DNA of 64,000 bases. Source: Bicyclus anynana (taxonomy: Eukaryota; Arthropoda; Insecta; Lepidoptera; Nymphalidae). Where the stretch lies: positions 3,635,501 to 3,699,500 of the forward strand of contig NC_069108.1 of NCBI RefSeq assembly GCF_947172395.1. Direction: 5' to 3'. The notes beneath the pieces were generated by a model. The model worked only from the letters and a program-made list of their open reading frames with translations. It had not been told where the DNA came from and searched no databases. Positions 36,801-43,691 of the stretch are shown here, one piece after another. Both the position numbers and the translations under genes were made by a program. Each line of letters begins with the position of its first letter. The stretch's first letter is position 1.

Positions 36801-37362
36801 ATCCTTTTGGTAAATCATCCTCCCATCTTTTGATTTGACGTCCTTGACGTCTTTTTCCGTTTCGAGGATACCACTCCATTACATCCTTTGTCCATTTTCC
36901 TCTATCTGTCCTTTTTAGATGACCTGCCCAATTCCATTTCAGTTTTCTTATTTTCTGTAGTACATCGCTCACCTTTGTTCTTTAATAGGGAAAATGATTC
37001 GATGAAAAGAATCAAGTGTGGACTGACGAAATATACAAAACTACGGAAAATATTCCAATTATATTTTTCATATTGCTTAATTAATTAATTATTTGTATGA
37101 TTTTATTTTAATTGTCCCTGTATGTGACGTAAAATTGCACGCTTAAATTGTTCTAATGGCATGTTTTGGATAAATCAGGGATTGTATTTTTTTTTCAAGG
37201 ACACGTTTCGGTCTGTACGAGGTGAACTATGACAGCATCTACCGAACCCGCACCCCGCGCAAGAGCGCCTACGTGTACCGCGAGTTGCTGCGCTCGCGTA
37301 GTCTCGACCACCACTACGAGCCCGACCTGACGCAGCCGCTCACCATTGCTCCCGGACACTGA
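24808..37362 (+). CDS. GH1 beta-glucosidase-like gene 1 (complete, 8 coding exons)
   Basis: Secreted glycoside hydrolase family 1 enzyme, expected to hydrolyse beta-glucosides (or thioglucosides) by the retaining mechanism in the gut lumen or another extracellular site. Coding joins are 24808-24827, 27833-27966, 30186-30333, 31304-31826, 32537-32736, 34801-34906, 36007-36251 and 37200-37362; all introns are GT-AG and all phases fit, giving 512 residues, the usual length for insect GH1. Residues 1-19 form a signal peptide with likely cleavage after THA. Landmarks: Q43 in TASYQVEGAW, TLYHWDLPQ at 143-151, acid/base E191 in INEP, nucleophile E403 in ITENG, glycone-binding E453-W454 in NFEW, then TRFGLYEV. 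This spacing matches, from memory, the Spodoptera beta-glycosidase with E187 and E399. Sequons NST and NAS are visible. Gene 2 is its tandem paralogue. The exact substrate cannot be read from sequence. Confidence 0.93.
25228..25431 (-). mobile_element. SINE type 2, minus, fragment in gene 1 intron 1
   Basis: Starts at TAGTCCACCACGCTGGCCCA and stops in the head at CAGAATCGGAGGC. Confidence 0.78.
26467..26695 (+). repeat. LINE-like 3' tail repeat, copy 2 (gene 1 intron 1)
   Basis: Second copy of the 13213-13420 repeat, ending AATAAAGCTTTTTTC with a CTTT microsatellite. It contains a small palindrome TTTTTATTTAAAGAG. Confidence 0.7.
26700..27129. other. Unassigned part of gene 1 intron 1
   Basis: Mixed sequence with moderately GC-rich frames (26596-26922, 27054-27268) that overlap a repeat and match nothing I know. 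27426-27790 is likewise unassigned. Confidence 0.4.
27130..27425. repeat. CpG-rich inverted-repeat element, gene 1 intron 1
   Basis: GCGAATTCGCTGCGATTC at the left is inverted as GAATCGCATCGCGCG...GCGAATTCG at the right, and the interior is dense in CGCG. Its composition is sharply unlike the AT-rich surroundings. GCTCAG lies outside both ends and may be a target duplication. No coding frame is supported. Confidence 0.6.
27833..27966 (+). CDS. GH1 gene 1, exon 2
   Basis: Encodes the rest of the signal peptide and the mature N-terminus through FPDGFLFGTATASYQVEGAWDADG, including the glycone-binding Q43. It is flanked by TTGTTGTTGCAG and GTATAA. By hand comparison it matches 130 of 134 bases of gene 2 exon 2, far above the identity of some other exons. 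Confidence 0.93.
28003..28016 (+). repeat. C14 homopolymer in gene 1 intron 2
   Basis: Fourteen consecutive C about 37 nt after the exon 2 donor. Its length is likely to vary or to be miscalled. Confidence 0.9.
28433..28600 (+). mobile_element. SINE type 1 fragment in gene 1 intron 2
   Basis: 5'-truncated, with an internal deletion after GAAAGGGGTG that joins directly to the tail portion. Confidence 0.75.
29088..29671 (-). mobile_element. SINE type 1 interrupted by a 279-nt insert
   Basis: The minus SINE runs from 29088 to 29284, stops, and resumes at 29568 with CTAGCCACGGCCAAAGCCTC. The interruption (29285-29567) is flanked by GTAA on both sides, which looks like a 4-bp target duplication; the inserted family was not recognised. 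Confidence 0.7.
29784..30115 (+). repeat. CACGACGGTGTC repeat family, copy 4 (gene 1 intron 2)
   Basis: Begins GATTAATCAATAATACACAG; ends GTCAAGGAGACGCGTGAGTT. The family's downstream GGTTACTCTGTG block (30165-30176) nearly abuts the exon 3 acceptor. Confidence 0.7.
30186..30333 (+). CDS. GH1 gene 1, exon 3
   Basis: Reads GKGENIWDRITH and then DIADNSYYLYRRDVQMMRELGL, the early barrel region of GH1. The acceptor is GACTACAG and the donor AGGTAATA. The last 92 nt differ from gene 2 at only five positions, while the first 56 nt are clearly diverged. Confidence 0.93.
30450..30886 (-). mobile_element. Helitron-like element in gene 1 intron 3
   Basis: Complement of the 44945-45435 family with its TC start at 30885-30886 (TATAAGTATAGA); the CTAG end is missing. 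A short extra start fragment lies at 30985-31008. Confidence 0.6.
31304..31826 (+). CDS. GH1 gene 1, exon 4 (fused; carries acid/base Glu)
   Basis: A 523-nt exon encoding SWTRILPSGFPDKINEAGV, TLYHWDLPQ and the INEP acid/base motif (E191). Gene 2 splits the same region into two exons by an intron between W167 codon bases; here the reading frame runs straight through TGG TAT GCA GAC TAT. It is three codons shorter than the gene 2 equivalent, in the loop after INEP (SGYGGDKLAP against SAYGVSDQSGLAP). Confidence 0.94.
32537..32736 (+). CDS. GH1 gene 1, exon 5
   Basis: Encodes WAQYSWPIYSETGDFP, then KKRIAARSAEQG and GTSDFFGLNHYTTN, which corresponds to the GH1 segment leading to the conserved G(L/I)NxYT strand. 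The acceptor is TTTACAG and the donor AGGTGAGA. Confidence 0.92.
33307..34755 (+). mobile_element. MITE (AAAGGAGATGG) containing a nested element, gene 1 intron 5
   Basis: Left part 33307-33677 and right part 34693-34755 together equal the 37994-38409 copy. The 33678-34692 element sits between them. The right end stops 45 nt before exon 6. Confidence 0.75.
33678..34692. mobile_element. TIR element with 130-bp subrepeats and palindrome
   Basis: Bounded by inverted AACCGACTTCCAA (33678-33690) and TTGGAAGTCGGTT (34680-34692). It holds about three 130-bp tandem units (33960-34365) and a 279-nt palindrome (34414-34692). It has no transposase and looks non-autonomous. Another copy runs off the window end. 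Confidence 0.72.
34801..34906 (+). CDS. GH1 gene 1, exon 6
   Basis: A 106-nt exon encoding RNASVPQFNVPSIEDDLGVG followed by SYTPIEWQLSETSKTK. Only 64 of 106 bases match gene 2 exon 6 by hand count. It contains the sequon NAS. The acceptor is TTTTGATAG and the donor AAGGTATAG. Confidence 0.9.
34909..35170. mobile_element. SINE fragments in gene 1 intron 6
   Basis: 34909-34980 is a minus fragment of SINE type 2 (ATCAACCCATTGGGCTAACT). 34988-35170 is a plus, 3'-truncated SINE type 1 with a shortened head. They begin two bases after the exon 6 donor. Confidence 0.7.
35371..35956. mobile_element. TIR element in gene 1 intron 6
   Basis: Inverted repeats of about 50 nt sharing CGTACGGTAACCGGAAA and flanking AT sequence lie at 35371-35427 and 35903-35956. 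A smaller inner pair (AAAACTAGAAAGATG / ATTTTTCTAGTTTTC) adds secondary structure. It ends 50 nt before exon 7. Confidence 0.7.
36007..36251 (+). CDS. GH1 gene 1, exon 7 (nucleophile Glu)
   Basis: Contains WGFTKLLNRIKDAYKNPPVF followed by ITENG, with nucleophile E403, then DDRVTYYRGYLDALLDALEDG and the glycone-binding NFEW (E453, W454). A 73-nt stretch, 36131-36203, is identical to gene 2. Confidence 0.94.
36269..36490 (-). mobile_element. Helitron-like element in gene 1 intron 7
   Basis: CTAGCTGACCC at the left, the complement of AATAACGTGG and GGGGGTAGTCTC blocks, and TTATAATATTA at the right. It begins 18 nt after the exon 7 donor. Confidence 0.58.
36715..36970 (-). mobile_element. RTE-type LINE fragment in gene 1 intron 7
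   Basis: The minus frame reads KLKWNWAGHLKRTDRGKWTK and KRWEDDLPKGWRRLARDRDE then EWKKAGEAYV, the C-terminal region of RTE-clade reverse transcriptase proteins. Truncated and inactive. Confidence 0.78.
37200..37362 (+). CDS. GH1 gene 1, exon 8 (terminal)
   Basis: Completes the protein with TTRFGLYEVNYDSIYRTRTP then RKSAYVYRELLRSRSLDHHY and a TGA stop at 37360-37362. RFGLYEV and RTPRKSA are classic GH1 C-terminal motifs. AT-rich AATATAATATAAAA follows within about 40 nt and may act as a weak poly(A) signal; no canonical AATAAA is that close. Confidence 0.93.
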
Positions 37363-37486
37363 CGTCATGATACACTGACTTATAGAATATAATATAAAAC
37401 ATTTAGTTGAAGTTTTATTTATGATATTGTCAAATTACAAGTGAAATAATTAAACAAATATTATTGATTGGTATGTGTTATGAGTC

Positions 37487-37690
37487 TCATCATCATCATA
37501 TCCGAATGACGTCCACTGCAGAACATAGGCCTTTTGTAGGGACTTCCAAACATCACGATACTGAGTATCCAGCGAATCCCTGCAACTCGCTTGATGTCGT
37601 CAGTCCACCTGGTGGGGGGTCGACCAACACTGCGCTTTCTAGTGCGGGATCGCCATTTCAGCAACGTCCATCGGTTCTTCGAACTATGTG
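37487..37690 (-). mobile_element. RTE-type LINE 3' fragment downstream of gene 1
   Basis: The minus frame contains KRSVGRPPTRWTDDIKRVAG and a downstream ATGATGATGATG run (complement at 37488-37500), the usual RTE C-terminus and tail. Confidence 0.78.
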
Positions 37691-37993
37691 CACCTCCCCC
37701 ATTGCTACTTCAGCTTCGCAACTCGTTGAGCTATATCGGTAACTTTGTGTCTTCTGCAGATGACTCCAGAATATGTAACGTCAAACGTCAAAGTCATTGT
37801 TAACGTCTGTCTATGTGACAACTGTCACTGCCATGTTAACAGTCCGTACTAGTCCTTAGTCATTGCATTTGGTTATACTAATTCTGAATATATTATCTCA
37901 TTACCTAAAGGCTGATTTAATCAAGATTCCAGTCATCATTATCATATCTTCCGATATCTATTTATTACAGTAGGTTATGATTGACTTATATTT

Positions 37994-38409
37994 AAAGGAG
38001 ATGGTCCAAAATTGTATGGAGCCCAGTATCAGTCGTTGTACCCTGGCTAAAATAAAAAAAAATAATTTTATTAACTATTTTCTATTACACAAATTTACGA
38101 ATTTACTTTAATTCTTTTGAAATAATATTCATTCTCTCACAGGAATTGCAACATTAATATGAGTAACAATGGTGGATTGATGACGTTTTCAACGTAATAG
38201 TCGTTTTGACGTTTGCTGTCAAATGTCATGTCATAGTTGCTTTATGGGCGCCATCTTGATATAACTCTAAAACTTAGGTTTTAATTTTATTTATTTCATT
38301 TTATTTAGTTATATTTATACACTTACTTATATTTTAACAAATACCCTGTATTTTTTAAATTTTAATAATACGGAGTACAAGAGTGAACCTGAAATGGACT
38401 ATCTCCTTT
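37994..38409 (+). mobile_element. MITE with AAAGGAGATGGTCCA ends, intact copy
   Basis: 416 nt with AAAGGAGATGGTCCA at the left and TGGACTATCTCCTTT at the right. It is adjacent to the relic GH1 exon. Confidence 0.75.
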
Positions 38410-38520
38410 CGAGAGCAAGACACGCACCTCGATTTGCTTCGCTCGCATTGCCTCGGATGCACTATGAACCCGATGTAGCAGCCGCTCGCAATGGCACCCG
38501 GACGCTGAAGTCATAGTAAA
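38410..38520 (+). pseudogene. Decayed GH1 terminal exon
   Basis: About 110 nt aligns by eye with gene 1 exon 8 from its RKSAYVYRELL codons through the stop. Shared blocks include TTCGCTCGC, CACTATGAACCCGA, GCAGCCGCTC, CACCCGGAC and TGA-GTCAT. The frame is broken by small indels and a TAG. AATAAATA follows at about 38548. A MITE (37994-38409) abuts its 5' edge. It indicates a lost third GH1 copy or a duplicated gene 1 tail. It is non-functional. Confidence 0.75.
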
Positions 38521-38598
38521 GTGACTATTCGTACAGCAGCCTTGCAAATAAATATATTTTATTCATATGGTTACTGGGTGAATTGTATACATTAATAA

Positions 38599-39596
38599 CT
38601 AGCGGACGCCCGCGACATCGTCCGCGTAAAAGTCGTTGTAAACTATCAACTACCCCTATCCTACCCTACCCTAAACTACCTCTACCCTACCCCTACCCTA
38701 CCCTATCCCAACCCTACCCCTACCCTACCCCTACCCTACCCCTACCCTACCCTACCACTACCCTACCCCTACCCTACCCTACCCCTGCCCTACTCCTACC
38801 CTACACTACCCCTACCATACCCCTACCCTACCCCTACCCTACCCTACCCTACCCTACTCATTAAGGCTGTACTTCTTTATTTATTCCTCCCACCGCGAGT
38901 CGCGTCGAGCGCGGCAACCGTTACACAAAAATAATCCATATAGCATGAATTAGTATTCACGCGCGATGGCTTAGCATATTTCTTGTATAACTTTGGTGTT
39001 TCTTTACCGATTTTATGATTCTTTTTTTATTGAATAGGTTATAATATTAACTTTCTTATTAGGGATGAGTGATGAGTGTTATAAACATAAGAGTAGACAA
39101 ATATAATTAGAAAGCTCCGAACTGCTAAGCTATTGGGAATTACACGTGTTATTGTGAGTCAACCATAAAAGATAGACATATATATGCTGTTGTGTTTTTA
39201 TAGATAATTTTAAGGAGAACATTTCCGTCATACATGATTTCTATGTAGCTTTAACCTTTAAGGTTGTAACCTGTACACGCGACGGAAGCTTAAAAAATTG
39301 AGTAACTTCTCCCGTTTTCTCAACATTTCTCTTCACTGCTCTGCTCCTATTGATCATAGCGTAATGAAAAGTATACTATAACCTGCTTAGGAGTATGTAG
39401 AATAATTGTACCAAGTTTCGTTAAAATCCGTCGAGTAGTTTTTGTTTCTATAAAGAACATACAGACAGACAGACAAAAATTTTACTGATTGCATTTTTGG
39501 CATCAGTATCGATCACTAATCACCCCCTGATAGTTATTTTGGAAATATATTTCATGTACAGGATTGACCTCTCTACAGATTTATTATAAGTATAGA
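38599..39596 (-). mobile_element. Helitron-like element, sister of 7197-8082
   Basis: Same ends and body as 7197-8082, with a longer CCCTAC array (38650-38860) and a much shorter CAGA run. It follows the relic GH1 exon. Confidence 0.68.
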
Positions 39597-39994
39597 TTAG
39601 TCCGGCAATTAATTAGACGGACGACTAGTACTAGACTATAAAGTTTCAGCTTTAGAAATATAATATTTAAATAATTGGTTGTTGTTTTATTTTTGGCATC
39701 TTCTTTATTACATTTATAGTAGTAACGACAAATCACTGCCACCCTATGTCAGCCACCGACGGTCAAGCCGTTAGCGCTGCAGGCATGTGAGATTACTTGA
39801 TCGTCAGTAAGCAAACGGCAGTACCCACGCGGCATACTATACAAGTCATGTACGCAGTGACCAACACACGATCAATTATAGTCGTGGATGCTACAGAATC
39901 GTGAGAATAATTGACCGTTTGTGGCTAGCATAATGGGGCATCGATCTAAGTAGACGCAAAACGCAATGGAATCTGTGTTTCTTAAAGTATATTA

Positions 39995-40176
39995 TAGCTT
40001 GGCAAATTCGTTCGCAACACTACCGATGGTCTGCGCGGGCCGGGGGGCATGTAGCGATGAATGAAAAACCCACGACTGATGCACCTCACTTCCCCGCACG
40101 CACTATTTCACACCTGCGTAGTATTTCCCCCCGTCGCCCGCATATCATAGGAGTTTGCAACAAACTTGCCAAGCTA
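39995..40176. mobile_element. Mariner-type MITE with TA duplication
   Basis: TAGCTTGGCAAATTCGTT at the left and its inverted match AACAAACTTGCCAAGCTA at the right, flanked by TA on both sides; 182 nt with a GC-rich centre. Confidence 0.72.
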
Positions 40177-41145
40177 TAAGTGCTTTGAGTTCTGTTTACA
40201 AACAGGAAAATGAAATAAAAAAAAACTTGCTTTTCACCTCTCTAACTCAAAAATGATGTATTTGCTCTACGTAACCAGTGACGTCGTGTTTGCTCACTCA
40301 GTGAAATAAAAATATTCGACTGCTTTTGTTTTTGTCCATAGATAAGCGCTATAAATTTCAATGTCAAGTTGTTTGAAGAAGGCACAAAGAAGGTTGTTAT
40401 TAAAAAAAAATGAGAATGTTATTAAATAAATAATAAATAGAAATTCAATCCCGTTTTAATTATTGTTATTAATAATAATTTATTTATATAATAGTATTTT
40501 GAAATAAGGGAATGGACGTTTTTTTTTTTTTTTCAATTTGTTTCAGTAGTTTGGCAAAGATGTGTAACCATTCTGCAGCCTAGGTGATAGACCTCACACC
40601 GAATATTTTGAATTTAGAACACTATGGAACGCAACGCGGATTCCTTGTACCTAATAATAATATAATTTGTTTCAATCCGATTTTTTTTGAATTTAGAACA
40701 TACGTGATTATATTAGGAAATGTTTGGATACTTTGTACATTATTGTAGCTACGAGTAGGTGCGTTAATTTTTAAATCACCATACGTTATGGTTTTTCTTT
40801 ATTTTTACTGGTAAATTTGTTTTTAAGACTTATTTAGGTACATTCTGTATTAACCATATAAAACATATAAGAAAATTAAACCTTTTTTATAGTTATATTT
40901 TTTTATAAATTATATAAATGATGCATAAAATATCTGAACGAATAGCGGGAAAAACAAAAGCAATCTTTTTTTTTAATAAATAACTCCGATTGAATTAAAA
41001 CAACAAGTAATTGACAGCGAATTGGTCTTTTTACCGGCAGCAAAAATACCTAAAAGCTTATGATTACACATCTTGTATATTTCGCTATTGAGGTGAAAAG
41101 TTGTATGTATTACACTAGAGCAAAGTATTTGTCTCTTGTGCCTTT

Positions 41146-41233
41146 GAATCCCTCATTACGCTCAAGATTCTAACCTAGAATCACTCGCTACGCTCGTGAT
41201 TCAATTATAGAATCCTTCGCTTCTTTGGGATTC
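41146..41233. repeat. Three tandem 25-nt hairpins
   Basis: GAATC...GATTC pairs at 41146-41170, 41178-41202 and 41210-41233 enclose similar TC-rich cores (CACTCGCTACGCTCGT). Each could fold on either strand. Confidence 0.65.
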
Positions 41234-41511
41234 AAACTCGGCACTCGACGAACAAATTCAGACTATGCTCACTTGTTGAATAAATAACTATTGTATTTTT
41301 GATTGAAAATATTATCTAAAACAAGATGTAGGTATCTCAAGGGTCTATTATACAATACTATCTAAAACGAGATGTGTTTCAAGGGTCAAGACTTATCGTT
41401 ATCAGTGATAATGTGGAGTACATTACGCTGTATGATGTAACGCCGACTGATATTAAATACAAAACAAACAATTTTTTTTTATTGATACTGAAACTGAAAA
41501 CGTGAAACTTT

Positions 41512-41813
41512 CTCTGGTATGCAGGTTTCCTCACGATGTTTTCCTTCACCGTTTGAAACACGTGATATTTAATTTCTTAAAATGGACACAACTGAAAAGT
41601 TGGAGGTGCATGCCCCGGACCGGATTCGAACCCACACCCTCCGGAATCGGAAGCAGAGGTCTTACCCACTGGACTATTACGGCAGTACAAATCAAAATTA
41701 CAATCTTAATTCTCTGCGTTTGTGAAGTCTGCCAATCCGCATTGGGCCAGCGTGATGGATGGCCTCATTCTGAGAGGAGACTCGAGCTCAGCAGTGAGCC
41801 GAATATGGGTTGG
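41512..41813. mobile_element. SINE type 2 with an internal inversion
   Basis: 41512-41690 is the head and middle on the minus strand, followed by the tail half on the plus strand (41701-41813). Together they could be one copy with one half inverted. Confidence 0.65.
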
Positions 41814-42170
41814 TTAACGAAGACTTGAAACTTGAGTTAACAATACAAATCGTGTCGTGCAAAGAATGGTTGCAGGAAAACTACATATTTTCCACTTTGA
41901 ACAGCCAGGATTATCCTTTGCGCAAAAATGTATCGTAAAAATCATTAAAATCGGTCGAGCCCAATGATAATTGTATACTATAGATCGGTTATGTCCCTAC
42001 AAAATCACCGCAAAAAGTGATCCGAATAATAGGCTACTGAGCGCACACATGCACAATTTTGTCTTTAATTCCATTATAAATTTATGTTTATACAGTTTTT
42101 ACACTTCCTGAACACACAACTAGACGATATTTAGGTATTATTTGTATATATAACGTTCGTTGTTCGTTGT

Positions 42171-42519
42171 TGTCGGCCTCCGTGGCGTAGTGGTATGCGC
42201 GGTGGATTTACAAAACGAAGGTCCTGGGTTCGATCCCCGGCTGGTTTTTGATTGGAGATTGAGATTTTCTTAATTTGTCCAGGTCTGGCTGGTGGGAGGC
42301 TTCGGCCGTGGCTAGTTACCACCCTACCGGCAAAGACGTACCGCCAAGCGATTAAGCGTTCCGGTACGATGCCGTGTAGAAACCGAAAGGGGTGTGGATT
42401 TTCATCCTCCTCCTAATAAGTTAGCCCGCTTCCATCTTAGACTGCATCATCACTTACCATCAGGTGAGATTGTGGTCAAGGGCTAACTTAAAAAGAATAA
42501 AAAAAATAAAAAAAAAGAA
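42171..42519 (+). mobile_element. SINE type 1, full length
   Basis: Head GTCGGCCTCCGTGGCGTAGT, B-box-like GGGTTCGATCCCC, full body and an A-rich tail. One of the best-preserved copies in the window. Confidence 0.83.
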
Positions 42520-42876
42520 CTAACATTGAACTGTGTATAAATTTCCTCTTTTGAGCGCCTCATTTTTCATGCGATAGTAACACATCTAACAGTATCTAAT
42601 ATCATCGGTCGAGAGCCTCTTCGGAGGAGTGCGATCACAAATACCATGACGTTTATACAGGATGCTATTTCTCATAACTCTGGGGTTTAATATTAACTGA
42701 AAATGAATTTAAATAGTTTTATATTTTTTTCTTAAAATTATGTTCTTATTTATGTTCTTAAAATATTCAAAAAACATGTGTTCTAAAATTAATATTTTTC
42801 TAAGTAAATATTATCTCTTTGGTAAATTCTTGGGTAAGACCACGTGGCGTCTGCTATTATTTTGTATAGATCTATA

Positions 42877-43100
42877 TCTATACTAATATATAAAGCTGAA
42901 CAGTTTGTTTGTTTGGTTGAACGCGCTAATCTCAGGAATTCACTTCAATTCAATTCGAAGTGAAAAACTACTGGTCCGATTTGAAAAATTCTTTCAGTGT
43001 TAGATAGCCCATTTATCGAAGAAGGCTATAGGCTATATATTATCCCCGTACTCCGACGGGAACGGGAACCACAGGGATGAAACCGCGTGGCGTCAGCTAG
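42877..43100 (+). mobile_element. Helitron-like short element
   Basis: TCTATACTAATATATAAAGC to GGCGTCAGCTAG. A short extra TTCACTTCAATTCAATTCGA segment sits after CTCAGGAA. Confidence 0.65.
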
Positions 43101-43128
43101 TATAATATATGTAAAATTTGTCCTTGAT

Positions 43129-43458
43129 TTTTTTTTTTTTTTTATTCTTTTACAAGTTAGCCCTTGACTACAATCTCACCTGATGGTAAGTGATGATGCA
43201 GTCTAAGATGAAAGCGGGCTAACTTGTTAGCAGGAGGATGAAAATTCACACCCCTTTTCGGTTTCTACACGACATCGTACCGGAACGCTGAATCGCTTGG
43301 CGGTACGTCTTTGTCGGTAGGGTGGTAACTAGCCACGGCCGAAGCCTCCCACCAGCCAGACCTGGACCAATTGAGAAAATCTCAAACGGCCCAGCTGGGG
43401 ATCGAACCCAGGACCTCCATTTTGTAAATCCACCGCGCATACCACTGCGCCATGGAGG
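43129..43458 (-). mobile_element. SINE type 1, full length, minus, upstream of gene 2
   Basis: Poly(T) through the head complement ACTGCGCCATGGAGG. It ends about 110 nt above the gene 2 promoter motifs. Confidence 0.82.
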
Positions 43459-43565
43459 AAATTTTTTTTTAAGTTAAGCTCGTAGACCGACCCAAGACAT
43501 TGTGATAACCACTGTACCATAGAGGCATCCATCAACTACCTGGAAATGAAAACTACAAGGGGGAT

Positions 43566-43671
43566 CTTATCAACTCATCTTAAAACACGATAAGATATAG
43601 AAAGATATCGTAAATCATCTATATATATTGTTTTTGGGTTATTTTTCTGATTATTAGCAATTATATCATCT
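43566..43671 (+). promoter_or_regulatory. Gene 2 promoter with GATA motifs
   Basis: CTTATCA (43566-43572), GATAAGATA (43589-43597), AGATAT (43603-43608) and a TATATATATT tract from 43620 precede the ATG at 43672. Sequence and order resemble the gene 1 promoter (CTTATCAA-TTCATCTTA against CTTATCAA-CTCATCTTA). Co-regulation of both genes is inferred. Confidence 0.55.
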
Positions 43672-43691
43672 ATGGCGCCAGTTCATTTCAT
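43672..43691 (+). CDS. GH1 gene 2, exon 1
   Basis: ATG plus five codons and two bases, then donor GTAAGTACT. Joined to exon 2 it gives MAPVHFIALLCASVALTYA, a good signal peptide. Its position below GATA motifs mirrors gene 1. Confidence 0.82.

Larger units (their letters stand above)
39597..41500. other. Intergenic region between the GH1 genes
   Basis: Apart from the mariner-type MITE and the hairpin trio, it shows only AT-rich DNA with no coding signal. 41816-42170 is likewise empty. Confidence 0.5.

Noticed and set aside
38650..38860. CCCTAC arrays as telomeric or interstitial telomere DNA
   Set aside because: Lepidopteran telomeres are TTAGG/CCTAA; these arrays are CCCTAC and lie inside Helitron-like elements.
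38583..38864. Proline-tyrosine-rich open frame
   Set aside because: It is the translation of the CCCTAC minisatellite.
42171..42245. tRNA genes suggested by A-box and B-box motifs
   Set aside because: They are heads of SINEs with SINE bodies attached, and the acceptor stem is not preserved.
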